Assembly: GCA_002342165.1 (NCBI GenBank)
Contig: DDPM01000004.1
Coordinates: forward strand, 1,129-14,042
Reading direction: 5' to 3'
Source of the DNA: Hylemonella sp. UBA2468
Lineage (GTDB): Bacteria > Pseudomonadota > Gammaproteobacteria > Burkholderiales > Burkholderiaceae_C
Length of the DNA stretch: 12,914 bases
Shown here: positions 1-11,347 of the stretch, one piece after another
How the letters are laid out: every line of letters starts with the position of its first letter
How positions within the stretch are numbered: position 1 is the stretch's first letter
Notes under the pieces: model-generated
Told to the model about the DNA's origin: nothing
Databases searched by the model: none
What the model saw: only the letters and a program-made list of their open reading frames with translations
Made by a program: the position numbers and the translations under genes

Positions 1-3785
<3,785 letters not shown>

Positions 3786-3803
3786 TTCACTTTTTTTAGT
3801 CGT

Positions 3804-4511
3804 ATGAACAGCACCACTTACGAAGCACGCCGCAACCAGATTGAGCACTACTTTGACCGTACAGCGGCCCAAGCATGGGCACTATTGACCTCAAATGAAC
3901 CGGTGGGTCGCATTCGCAACTCGGTGCGAGAGGGCCGAGACCAAATGCGCACCACGCTCATGAGCTGGTTGCCTCAAGATATGCATGGCATGCGTCTTTT
4001 GGATGCAGGCTGCGGCACAGGTGCTTTGGCAGTTCTGGCAGCGTCACGAGGCGCTGAGGTGGTGGCCATTGATCTGTCACCCACCTTGGTCAACCTGGCA
4101 CGTGAACGGATTGTCCAAGGCCTTTCCCACATGCCCGGGTCCATTGAGTTTTTATCGGGTGACATGCTGGACCCCAATTTGGGCAGCTTTGACTATGTTG
4201 TGGCGATGGACTCGCTGATCCACTACGGTGCTGAAGACATTTTGAGGGCTTTGACGGTGTTGTCACAGCGCACTCGCCATGGCATGTTGTTCACCTTTGC
4301 ACCGCGCACGCCACTCCTTGCCCTCATGCACAGCGTGGGCCAATGGTTTCCTAAAAGCAACCGGTCGCCCTCTTTGGTGCCGGTGGCTTACCAACAACTT
4401 TTAAATCTCATGAAGCAAACTCCCGAGTTAAATAGTTGGCAAACCGCTCGCAACCTGCGCGTGTCCAGTGGCTTCTACACTTCACAAGCTTGGGAATGGC
4501 GCCACGCATGA
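3804..4511 (+). CDS. bchM: Magnesium-protoporphyrin IX methyltransferase, BchM
   Basis: Transfers a methyl group from S-adenosylmethionine to the ring C propionate of Mg-protoporphyrin IX, giving the monomethyl ester that is the substrate of AcsF. The product is 235 residues. The N-terminus carries the family signature HYFDRTAAQAWALLTS (15-30), followed by a segment ending GRDQMR (44-49). The SAM-binding loop LLDAGCGTG is at 65-73, and AIDLS follows at the end of the next strand. The ATG at 3804 is chosen because the BchM family signature begins a few residues later. It lacks a clear Shine-Dalgarno: the 18-nt gap after bchL is T-rich (a run of seven T). The 3' end overlaps lhaA as ATGA. No frame problem was seen. 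Confidence 0.96.
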   Translation: MNSTTYEARRNQIEHYFDRTAAQAWALLTSNEPVGRIRNSVREGRDQMRTTLMSWLPQDMHGMRLLDAGCGTGALAVLAASRGAEVVAIDLSPTLVNLARERIVQGLSHMPGSIEFLSGDMLDPNLGSFDYVVAMDSLIHYGAEDILRALTVLSQRTRHGMLFTFAPRTPLLALMHSVGQWFPKSNRSPSLVPVAYQQLLNLMKQTPELNSWQTARNLRVSSGFYTSQAWEWRHA

Positions 4512-5965
4512 AGCTTGCGGCCAGGCTCATGAACACACCCCTGCTGCGTATGCCAGGGTGGATGATGGCATTGGGCAGCCGCATCATGCCGTTTGCTGAT
4601 GCCGCGTCTCCTGAGCTGCCCATGAGCCGTTTGCTGCGTTTATCTTTGTTTCAATTGGTCATTGGGATCAATATGACGCTGCTGGTGGGCACACTCAACC
4701 GCGTGATGATTGTGGAGTTGGGCATGCCCGCTTGGATCGTGGCTTGCTCGGTCGCCATACCTTTGTTGTTTGCACCTTTGCGCGCATTCATCGGGTACCG
4801 CAGTGACACCCATCCCTCGCCCTTAGGTTTGCGCCGTCTTCCTTATTTGTGGATGGGCAGCTTGATGCTGTTCGGGGGTTTGGCCATCATGCCCTTTGCC
4901 TTGTTGTTATTGTCCGAGTCCATGCATCAAACCATTTCACTGGGTCACTTGGGCGCATGCTTGGCCTTTGTGTTGGTGGGTACGGGCATGCAAGTCACTC
5001 AAACGGCCGGTATGGCTTTGGCCAATGACCTTGCCCCAGCAGAAAAGCGCCCTCGCGTGGTGGCCTTGCTCTACACCATGTTGTTGGTGGGCATGATTGG
5101 CAGCAGCGCGGTGTTGGGTTGGCTACTGGAAGACTTTTCCCCCAAGCTGCTGATTCAGGTCATTCAAGGCTGCGCAGTGTTGGTATTGGTGCTCAACCTG
5201 ATGGCGCTTTGGAAACAAGAGGCACGTCAACCTCGCCGTGGCGCACGCCAAGCAGATGGCTTTAAGCAGAGTTGGATCCAGCTAATGAGTTTGCCCCACA
5301 TGAAACGCTTTTTGTGGACGGTGGGCTTGGGCACCAGCGCCTTCAGTATGCAAGACATTATTTTGGAGCCCTATGGCGCTGAGGTTTTGGGCCTGAGCGT
5401 GGGCATGACCAGCAGCCTCACCGCCATCAGTATGGCCGGGGCTTTGCTGGCGTTCATAGGTTCAGCGAGATGGCTGAGTCAAGGTATTCATGCCTGTCGC
5501 TTGGCAAGCTTAGGCGTGTTGACGGGCCTGCCCGCATTTGCCCTGGTGATTTTTTCTGCACCCATGGAGTCGGCTTGGATGTTTCGATTCGGAGTGCTCT
5601 TGATTGGGTTTGGGGGTGGTTTGTTTTCGGTGGGTATGTTGGTTACAGCCATGTCACTCCCTAACAAAGAACACAGCGGTTTGGTCTTAGGGGCCTGGGG
5701 CGCTGTGCAAGCCACGGCGGCTGGGGCCTCGATGGCGCTGGGCGGTGTGATCCGAGATGTGGTGGGGCAGTGTGTGCAGTGGGGCTGGCTTGGGGAACCC
5801 TTAATGGGTCCGGCCACGGCTTACAGCTTTGTTTACCACATTGAAATTTATTTGTTGTTTGTAGTGTTGGTGGCCTTGGGTCCGCTGGTTCAACGCTCTC
5901 TTAGGGAATCAACTGGCGCAAACCCTGGGTATTCCAAATTAGGGCTGGCTGAGTTGCCAGGTTGA
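4508..5965 (+). CDS. lhaA: Light-harvesting 1 complex assembly protein LhaA (PucC/BCD family, MFS fold)
   Basis: Integral membrane protein of the BCD (bacteriochlorophyll delivery) branch of the major facilitator superfamily. Members are needed for assembly of the LH1 antenna around the reaction centre and are thought to hand over bacteriochlorophyll. The product is 485 residues with about 12 hydrophobic segments beginning near residue 44. Family hallmarks are GTLNRVMIVELGMP (61-74) and the cytoplasmic loop RAFIGYRSDTH (92-102). The frame is open further upstream (ATG at 4436), but the start at 4508 is preferred because it forms an ATGA overlap with the bchM stop, and the 24 extra residues would lie inside bchM and look unlike a conserved N-terminus. 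Its position between bchM and puhA argues for LhaA rather than PucC of a puc operon. A 50-nt spacer follows. Confidence 0.94.
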   Translation: MKLAARLMNTPLLRMPGWMMALGSRIMPFADAASPELPMSRLLRLSLFQLVIGINMTLLVGTLNRVMIVELGMPAWIVACSVAIPLLFAPLRAFIGYRSDTHPSPLGLRRLPYLWMGSLMLFGGLAIMPFALLLLSESMHQTISLGHLGACLAFVLVGTGMQVTQTAGMALANDLAPAEKRPRVVALLYTMLLVGMIGSSAVLGWLLEDFSPKLLIQVIQGCAVLVLVLNLMALWKQEARQPRRGARQADGFKQSWIQLMSLPHMKRFLWTVGLGTSAFSMQDIILEPYGAEVLGLSVGMTSSLTAISMAGALLAFIGSARWLSQGIHACRLASLGVLTGLPAFALVIFSAPMESAWMFRFGVLLIGFGGGLFSVGMLVTAMSLPNKEHSGLVLGAWGAVQATAAGASMALGGVIRDVVGQCVQWGWLGEPLMGPATAYSFVYHIEIYLLFVVLVALGPLVQRSLRESTGANPGYSKLGLAELPG

Positions 5966-6015
5966 ATGGTCGGGTTGATCTGAAGTTGTTTGTTATTTTT
6001 TTGAAGGAGTGAACC
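5966..6015 (+). other. Spacer between lhaA and puhA (largest same-strand gap)
   Basis: A 50-nt T-rich spacer with a run of seven T around 5995-6001. I looked for a sigma70-like promoter, an FNR-type TTGAT-N4-ATCAA box and a PpsR-type TGT-N12-ACA palindrome and found none with correct spacing: only an isolated TTGAT at 5975. No stable stem precedes the T-run, so it does not look like an intrinsic terminator. A puhA promoter, if present, may lie inside lhaA. Confidence 0.4.
6004..6009 (+). promoter_or_regulatory. Strong ribosome binding site of puhA
   Basis: AAGGAG, 6 nt before the puhA ATG. It is among the best-matching Shine-Dalgarno sequences in the window, fitting a structural protein needed in larger amounts than the enzymes and assembly factors around it. 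Confidence 0.8.
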
Positions 6016-6777
6016 ATGGAAACAGGTGCAATCACACAGTACGTCGATGTGGCTCAGATCGTGCTGTACATGTTTTGGCTATTTTTTGCAGGTCTGATGT
6101 ATTACTTGTTGCGGGAAAACCACCGAGAGGGTTATCCCATGGACTCTGGTCGAGACAACGGTCCGAAGATTGATGGCTGGCCCCCCGTGCCAGAACCCAA
6201 GACCTTCAAAATGGCCAACGGACACACCTTTCTTTCGCCCGACTTGTCTCGCGCAGATGGCAGCTATACAGCTCAGCCCATGCATGGCTGGAACGGCGCT
6301 CCTCTTGAGCCGGTGGGCGACCCACTGCTGGCCGGCGTAGGTCCCGGTGCTTGGGCCGCACGTGCCGATGAACCCGACACCATGCTGGAAGGCGGGGCCA
6401 AAATCATCCCCCTGCGATTTGCGGCAGAGCATGGCGTGTCCTCCCAAGACGCAGACCCCCGTGGCATGACCGTCACTGGCGCAGATGGCCAAGAAGCCGG
6501 TACGGTGGTGGATTTGTGGATTGACCAAATGGAAATGGTGTTCCGCTACCTTGAAGTCAAGCTGGCTTCTGGTGGGGTGGTGTTGTTGCCTATGACATTC
6601 GCCGACATCAGCCGCCAAGGCGTGCATGTGGTGGCCATCCTGGCGGCGCAATTTGCAAACGTGCCCAAAACCAAGTCACAGTACCAAATCACCATGCTAG
6701 AAGAAGAAAAAATTTCAGCCTATTACGGTGCTGGCACTTTGTATGCCACACCCGCACGTCAGGAGCCCATGCTGTGA
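6016..6777 (+). CDS. puhA: Photosynthetic reaction centre subunit H, PuhA
   Basis: H subunit of the type II reaction centre. It caps the L/M core on the cytoplasmic side and helps deliver protons to quinone QB. The product is 253 residues, close to the family norm of about 255. Layout: a short N-terminal tail, one transmembrane helix at about residues 12-32 (ending MYYLLRENHREGYPM), then a large cytoplasmic domain. The conserved core VVDLWIDQMEMVFRYLEV lies at 164-181; the RYLEV motif is the region that carries the QB-side glutamate in well-studied homologues. The C-terminal segment (TMLEEEKISAYYGAG, 226-240) is also typical. The start is supported by a strong Shine-Dalgarno and by the expected N-terminus. 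The 3' end overlaps puhB by 4 nt (GTGA). The first gene of the puhABC block. Confidence 0.97.
   Translation: METGAITQYVDVAQIVLYMFWLFFAGLMYYLLRENHREGYPMDSGRDNGPKIDGWPPVPEPKTFKMANGHTFLSPDLSRADGSYTAQPMHGWNGAPLEPVGDPLLAGVGPGAWAARADEPDTMLEGGAKIIPLRFAAEHGVSSQDADPRGMTVTGADGQEAGTVVDLWIDQMEMVFRYLEVKLASGGVVLLPMTFADISRQGVHVVAILAAQFANVPKTKSQYQITMLEEEKISAYYGAGTLYATPARQEPML
6761..6765 (+). promoter_or_regulatory. Ribosome binding site deciding the GTG start of puhB
   Basis: AGGAG within the last codons of puhA, 8 nt before GTG at 6774. The nearer ATG at 6769 is in the puhA frame and stops two codons later, so it cannot start puhB. This supports GTG as the real start codon. Confidence 0.65.
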
Positions 6778-7448
6778 ATCCCGGCGCCGAATACGAATTT
6801 GAAGCCGCCCCGGGCCTGCCTGAAAAGCTGCCCAAAGGCGAGCACATCATTTGGCAGGGTGCGCCTGACTGGAAACAACTGGCCTTGCAGGCCTTTCATG
6901 TGCGAATCGTTTCAATTTACTTTGCCTTGATGCTGGCCATTCAACTCTTCAATGCTTGGGATTCGGGCCAGCCCTTGGCAATATGGATGGGTTCTTTGTT
7001 AACTAGCTTGGGACTGTCCTTGTGCGCACTGGGGCTGCTTTCAGGTTGCGCTTGGTTGAGCAGCCGCGAAACGCTCTACACCATCACCAATAAACGGGTG
7101 GTAATGCGCATTGGCATTGTGCTGACGGTCACCTTCAATTTGCCATTTGCACGCATCACGGGGGCATCGGTTAAAGCCTTAAAGGGCAGCACCGGAGATT
7201 TGGCCTTGGCATTGAACAATGAAGACAAGATTGGTTACTTTCACCTCATGCCTCATGCACGGCCATGGCATCTGCGCCAGCCCCAACCCGCTCTGCGCTG
7301 TATTCCTGAAGTGTCGAAGGTGGGCACACTGTTGCAACAGGCTTGGCAAGCGGCCAACCCGCAAGCTCGAGCCGTTTCGCATGAAGCCATGACCCAAGAC
7401 TACTCTGCATCCGCAACGCCAACACGTTGGGTCAACGCCAACACTTGA
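6774..7448 (+). CDS. puhB: Photosynthetic complex assembly protein PuhB
   Basis: Membrane protein required for efficient assembly of the reaction centre (and indirectly LH1) in purple bacteria; the detailed mechanism is not established. The product is 224 residues. After the soluble motif GEHIIWQGAPDW (22-33) come hydrophobic segments at about 43-61 and 68-94, then a bacterial PH-like domain at about 98-185 with the typical LYTITNKRVVMRIG block (101-114) and a DKIGYFHLMPHARPW stretch (151-165). It starts with GTG overlapping the puhA stop (GTGA). puhC follows after 11 nt. Assignment rests on the PH-domain architecture, the membrane segments and the position between puhA and puhC. Confidence 0.93.
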   Translation: MNPGAEYEFEAAPGLPEKLPKGEHIIWQGAPDWKQLALQAFHVRIVSIYFALMLAIQLFNAWDSGQPLAIWMGSLLTSLGLSLCALGLLSGCAWLSSRETLYTITNKRVVMRIGIVLTVTFNLPFARITGASVKALKGSTGDLALALNNEDKIGYFHLMPHARPWHLRQPQPALRCIPEVSKVGTLLQQAWQAANPQARAVSHEAMTQDYSASATPTRWVNANT

Positions 7449-7459
7449 GGTCTTTCAGC

Positions 7460-7915
7460 ATGAACCACTCCAGCCATCATCACGACCCCCCCACCAACTG
7501 GCCTGTGAGCTGGCTCTTGAGTGCCATGGCCTTGGTACTGTTGGCGGTTGCTTGGATGCAATGGAGCCAGAAAGACGCGTCCCACGAGACTTTCACGCCC
7601 CAGTGGCAACGCCAATTGGTATTCGCCGATTCTCCTGATGGTGATATTTTGGTGAAAGATTTTCCTCAAGGGGCGGTCATTGCGCGCTTTGAAGGAGAGC
7701 AAGGTTTTATCCGTGGCACCTTAAGAGCGATGGCCCGGGAGCGCAGGAGCCGCAACTTGGGGTCAGAGCTGCCCTTTGAATTGGTGGGCCACGGCCAAGG
7801 TCGCCTCATGCTCATAGACCCCTCTACCCAATACCGTATTGACCTTGAATCTTTTGGGCCCACGCAAATGGCCAAGTTTGCCCAGTTGCGTGACGCCCAA
7901 GCCATCACCCCCTAA
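7460..7915 (+). CDS. puhC: Photosynthetic complex assembly protein PuhC
   Basis: Small single-pass membrane protein that in Rhodobacter is needed for normal reaction-centre/LH1 levels and possibly LH1 organisation. The product is 151 residues: a polar N-terminus with three consecutive His (6-8), one transmembrane helix at about 16-34, and a soluble C-terminal domain, probably periplasmic. The recognisable segment is DGDILVKDFPQGAVIARFEGEQGFIRGTLR, about residues 60-89. An upstream in-frame GTG at 7427 lies inside puhB; the ATG at 7460 is preferred because it follows GAGG (7447-7450) at 9 nt spacing and gives a sensible N-terminus. acsF begins 15 nt after its stop. This family is poorly conserved, so context carries part of the call. 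Confidence 0.9.
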   Translation: MNHSSHHHDPPTNWPVSWLLSAMALVLLAVAWMQWSQKDASHETFTPQWQRQLVFADSPDGDILVKDFPQGAVIARFEGEQGFIRGTLRAMARERRSRNLGSELPFELVGHGQGRLMLIDPSTQYRIDLESFGPTQMAKFAQLRDAQAITP

Positions 7916-7930
7916 AGCCAGGAGCCTGAT

Positions 7931-9010
7931 ATGTCCACCCTAATCGCCACGATTGAAAACGCTGAAGACGCCAATAAAAAAGCGGTGCAGGACTCCATGG
8001 TGAGTCCACGCTTTTACACAACCGATTTCAACGCCATGGACCGCATTGATGTAAGCGCTTTGCGTGCCGAGTGGGATGCCATGCTGCAGGAGTACGAAGG
8101 CGACAACAACCACGACCACTTTCAGCGTGACGAAAGGTTTGCCGAAGAAGTGGCCCAAACCATGCCCAAGCTGTCGCCTGAAATGCGTCAAGAGTTTATT
8201 GACTTTTTGGTCAGCTCCCTCACGTCGGAATTCTCAGGTTGTATTTTGTACAACGAAATCCGCAAAAATGTGACCAACCCAGACATCAAGCAGCTGATGA
8301 CCTACATGGCGCGTGATGAATCTCGCCATGCCGGCTTTATCAACCAGTCTTTGCGCGATTTCAATTTGGGCATTGACTTGGGCGACCTTAAGCGCACCAA
8401 GGCTTACACCTTTTTTAAGCCCAAGTTCATTTTTTACGCAACCTACTTGTCCGAAAAAATTGGTTACGCGCGCTACATCACCATTTACCGTCAACTCGAA
8501 CGCAACCCCGATAAACGGTTCCACCCCATCTTCAGGTGGTTTGAACGCTGGTGCAATGATGAGTTTCGCCATGGCGAATCTTTTGCCCTCATCATGCGCG
8601 CCAACCCGCATTTGTTGCGCGGCCTGAATTTGTATTGGATCCGCTTTTTCTTGTTGGCGGTTTACGCCACCATGTATGTGCGCGACCATACCCGTCCCAT
8701 GCTCCACGATGCCATGGGCTTGCACTCCACCGAATACGACTACGCGGTGTTTCGCATGACCAATGAGATCACCAAGCAGGTATTTCCTGTTGCGCTGGAC
8801 ATTGACCATCCCGCCTTCAGGGCCGGCTTGACTCAACTCTTTGAAGTCTCCCAAGCCTTTGATTCCGCACGCCAGAGAGGCGGCGTGGTCGGCAAAGTAC
8901 TTCAAGGCTGGCAAGCCTTGCGCGGCCTTTATACATTTGGACGTTTGTACGTCTTGCCGGTGGTGTCCCAGCCCTTAACGTCCGAAATTCGAATGCAGCC
9001 TGCTTGGTAA
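7931..9010 (+). CDS. acsF: Magnesium-protoporphyrin IX monomethyl ester oxidative cyclase (aerobic), AcsF
   Basis: Diiron membrane-associated monooxygenase that forms the isocyclic fifth ring, turning Mg-protoporphyrin IX monomethyl ester into divinyl-protochlorophyllide with O2. The product is 359 residues, essentially the length of the Rubrivivax enzyme first described as orf358. Candidate iron ligands are Glu100 in SLTSEFSG (with Glu109 close by), the ExxH pair Glu130/His133 in ARDESRHAG, Glu175 in YLSEKIGY, and the second ExxH pair Glu211/His214 in NDEFRHGE. A hydrophobic segment lies at about 236-250. An AGGAG at 7920-7924, 6 nt before the ATG, supports the start. It sits between puhC and puhE in the bch-puh run. 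It shows that this organism can make bacteriochlorophyll aerobically; the anaerobic cyclase BchE is not in this window. Confidence 0.97.
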   Translation: MSTLIATIENAEDANKKAVQDSMVSPRFYTTDFNAMDRIDVSALRAEWDAMLQEYEGDNNHDHFQRDERFAEEVAQTMPKLSPEMRQEFIDFLVSSLTSEFSGCILYNEIRKNVTNPDIKQLMTYMARDESRHAGFINQSLRDFNLGIDLGDLKRTKAYTFFKPKFIFYATYLSEKIGYARYITIYRQLERNPDKRFHPIFRWFERWCNDEFRHGESFALIMRANPHLLRGLNLYWIRFFLLAVYATMYVRDHTRPMLHDAMGLHSTEYDYAVFRMTNEITKQVFPVALDIDHPAFRAGLTQLFEVSQAFDSARQRGGVVGKVLQGWQALRGLYTFGRLYVLPVVSQPLTSEIRMQPAW

Positions 9011-9020
9011 TGAACCTTCT

Positions 9021-9806
9021 ATGACTCTTGAAACGTTAGCTGCAGCAGGATTTGCCCTATGGTGCTGGTGGTTGGGCACCGGGGTCATCCTGTGGCTGGA
9101 CCGGTTGCACCCCAGCACCTTCAACCGCAGCTTGGCAGGTTGGACAGTACTGTTGGCTTTGAGCTTTGGGGGGGTATGGCAAAGCATGTCCGAAAACAGT
9201 GTGTTCAATGCCTACTTGGGTTTTGGATCGGTGATTGTGATGTGGGGTTGGCACGAGCTGGCGTTTTTAACGGGGCGCTTGACGGGTCCAAGAACCACCC
9301 CCCTGGAATCAGGTGCCACGGAACTGCAACGGTTTAAGCAGTCGATAGATGTGGTGATTCACCATGAACTGGCCCTGCTATTGAACTTTGGACTGTTGTG
9401 TCTGATGCAAATAGACCAGCCGAATCACGTGGCCCTGTGCACCTTTGCCTTGCTGTGGTGCATGCGCTTGAGCGCCAAACTGAACTTGTACTTTGGCGTG
9501 CGCCACAACGGTGCGCAGTACCTACCCGCTCATTTGTTGTACCTGGGCAGCTACTTTCGAATTCGCTCCATGACGCCATGGTTTGTGCTGTCCATGTTGG
9601 CAGCATGCCTGGCTTGGACTTGGATGTTATGGCGTGCGCAGCAAGGCTTGGTGGAAGTCACCACCGGCTGGGTGCTGTTGGCCAGCTTGCTGGGCTTGGC
9701 CATCGTAGAACACGCCATGATGGTTGTGCCCTGGCCCATGGAAAAGCTTTGGGGCTGGGCACTGGGTCAAACGGTGAGCACTAAACCAGTGAATGCCTCC
9801 ACATGA
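9021..9806 (+). CDS. puhE: Photosynthetic complex assembly protein PuhE (DUF3623 family)
   Basis: Polytopic membrane protein of the PuhE family; in Rhodobacter it modulates reaction-centre/LH1 assembly and bacteriochlorophyll accumulation, by an unknown mechanism. The product is 261 residues with about seven hydrophobic segments (roughly 6-26, 39-56, 62-84, 113-130, 136-153, 184-204, 212-237). Histidines and acidic residues near membrane edges (His78-Glu79, His114-His115-Glu116, His162 in GVRHNG, His231) are possible pigment or metal contacts, which is my inference. The motif KLNLYFGVRHNGAQYLPAHL (153-172) is the strongest family match. The start is 10 nt after the acsF stop without a clear Shine-Dalgarno; a four-codon mini-frame fills the gap (see findings). 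The 3' end overlaps crtI as ATGA. Confidence 0.92.
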   Translation: MTLETLAAAGFALWCWWLGTGVILWLDRLHPSTFNRSLAGWTVLLALSFGGVWQSMSENSVFNAYLGFGSVIVMWGWHELAFLTGRLTGPRTTPLESGATELQRFKQSIDVVIHHELALLLNFGLLCLMQIDQPNHVALCTFALLWCMRLSAKLNLYFGVRHNGAQYLPAHLLYLGSYFRIRSMTPWFVLSMLAACLAWTWMLWRAQQGLVEVTTGWVLLASLLGLAIVEHAMMVVPWPMEKLWGWALGQTVSTKPVNAST

Positions 9807-11347
9807 ATGCCCATACTCCCTACAACTATTTAGCGGTGCCCTTGGCCATGACGTTTCCTAAGTCCGCACCTATTGCGGTGGTGATTGGCAGCGGCTTTGG
9901 GGGTTTGGCTGCTGCCATACGCCTCAGCGTTCAAGGCTACAGCGTCAAGGTACTTGAAAAGCTCGACAAACCAGGAGGCCGTGCCTATGTGTACGAGCAA
10001 GACGGCTTTACCTTTGATGCAGGCCCCACCATCATCACCGCGCCATTTTTACTTGAGGAGTTGTGGACCCTTTGTGGCAAACGCTTTGCGGACGACATAG
10101 ATCTGCGCCCAATGGATCCGTTTTATCGAATCCGGTTTCATGACGGTACACACTTTGATTACAGCGGCGACCCTCAAGCCATGCTGGAAGAAGTGGCCCG
10201 CTTCAGCCCTGAGGACATTGATGGCTACCACCGTTTTTTAGAAGACGCCGAGCGATGCAGACGCTTGGGTTTTGAGGGTTTGGGCTCTATAGCCTTTGAC
10301 ACCTTAATAGACCTCATTAAGGCCATTCCGTCTTTTGCCCGCATGGGCGCATGGCGCAGCATCTATACGCTGGTGGCCAAGCACCTCAAAAACGACAAAC
10401 TTCGCATTGTGATGAGCTTTCACCCCTTGCTTATTGGGGGCAACCCGTTTTCAGTCACATGTGCGTATGCATTGATCAATTCTTTGGAGCGTACTTGGGG
10501 TGTGCACTCTGCCATGGGCGGCACGGGCGCCATTGTGAAAGGGCTGGTGAAACTGCTGCAGGAACGCGGCGTCGACATTCGTCTGAATGCGCCCGTGAGC
10601 CGAATTGAAGTTCAAAAAGGTCGTGCCACAGGCGTCACCCTGAGCAATGGCGAATTTATAGCGGCCGACATCGTAGTGTCCAATGCTGATACCGCTTGGA
10701 CCTACAAACATTTGGTGGCCCCAGAACATCGGCTCCAATGGACTGACCGCAAAATTGACAAGGGTCACTATTCCATGGGTTTGTTTGTGTGGTACTTTGG
10801 CACCAACCGCACCTACCCTGAGGTGCCCCACCACATGATGGTTCTGGGGCCGCGCTACAAAGAGTTGCTGCGCGATATTTTCAAGCGACACCATTTGTCT
10901 GAAGACTTCAGCCTATATTTGCACCGCCCCACCGCCACCGACCCTGCTTTGGCGCCTGATGGATGTGACACGTTTTACGTGCTTTCCCCCGTTCCGCACC
11001 TGGACAGCGGCACCGACTGGGCTCTGCATGCCGAAACCTACCGAACCGCCATTTGCGCGGAGTTGGAGCGCACGGTATTGCCGAATTTGAGTCAGCACCT
11101 TGTGACTTCTAAGGTCAACACTCCGCAAGATTTTCATGACCGCTTGTGGTCCTTTAAGGGTGCAGGGTTTGGATTGGAGCCCTTGTTGCTTCAGAGCGCA
11201 TGGTTCAGACCGCACAACCGCAGTGAGGATGTGCAAGGTTTGTTTATGGTCGGCGCTGGCACCCACCCGGGTGCGGGTGTGCCCGGTGTGTTGATGTCAG
11301 CCAAAGCGCTTGAAACGGTGGTGCCTCATGTCGATTCCTTCGTCTAG
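9803..11347 (+). CDS. crtI: Phytoene desaturase, CrtI
   Basis: FAD-dependent carotenoid desaturase and isomerase that introduces successive double bonds into phytoene, giving neurosporene and/or lycopene. The product is 514 residues. The FAD-binding Rossmann motif GSGFGG is at 29-34, followed by the VKVLEK strand end; the substrate-domain block FDAGPTIITAP is at 71-81; and the C-terminal FAD signature GAGTHPGAGVPGVLMSAK, about residues 485-502, is intact. About 22 residues precede the Rossmann strand, slightly long; ATG at 9848 (Met16) is an alternative start, but 9803 forms an ATGA overlap with puhE. CrtD (methoxyneurosporene desaturase) is the main alternative; the C-terminal motif and the following crtB favour CrtI. 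The number of desaturation steps cannot be read from the sequence. Confidence 0.95.
   Translation: MNAHTPYNYLAVPLAMTFPKSAPIAVVIGSGFGGLAAAIRLSVQGYSVKVLEKLDKPGGRAYVYEQDGFTFDAGPTIITAPFLLEELWTLCGKRFADDIDLRPMDPFYRIRFHDGTHFDYSGDPQAMLEEVARFSPEDIDGYHRFLEDAERCRRLGFEGLGSIAFDTLIDLIKAIPSFARMGAWRSIYTLVAKHLKNDKLRIVMSFHPLLIGGNPFSVTCAYALINSLERTWGVHSAMGGTGAIVKGLVKLLQERGVDIRLNAPVSRIEVQKGRATGVTLSNGEFIAADIVVSNADTAWTYKHLVAPEHRLQWTDRKIDKGHYSMGLFVWYFGTNRTYPEVPHHMMVLGPRYKELLRDIFKRHHLSEDFSLYLHRPTATDPALAPDGCDTFYVLSPVPHLDSGTDWALHAETYRTAICAELERTVLPNLSQHLVTSKVNTPQDFHDRLWSFKGAGFGLEPLLLQSAWFRPHNRSEDVQGLFMVGAGTHPGAGVPGVLMSAKALETVVPHVDSFV

Noticed and set aside
4436..4507. Upstream extension of lhaA by 24 residues
   Set aside because: The extra codons are inside bchM. 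The ATG at 4508 forms an ATGA overlap and gives the expected N-terminus of the BCD family.
5975..5998. FNR half-site-like TTGAT and possible -35/-10 pair before puhA
   Set aside because: The second half-site is absent, and the spacing between the candidate hexamers (10-12 nt) is wrong for a sigma70 promoter.
8234..8914. A 226-codon open frame on the - strand opposite acsF, and similar ones opposite puhA (6079-6651) and bchH (460-924)
   Set aside because: Each lies wholly inside a well-supported + strand gene, has an unnatural His/Val/Gly-rich composition and no family motif.
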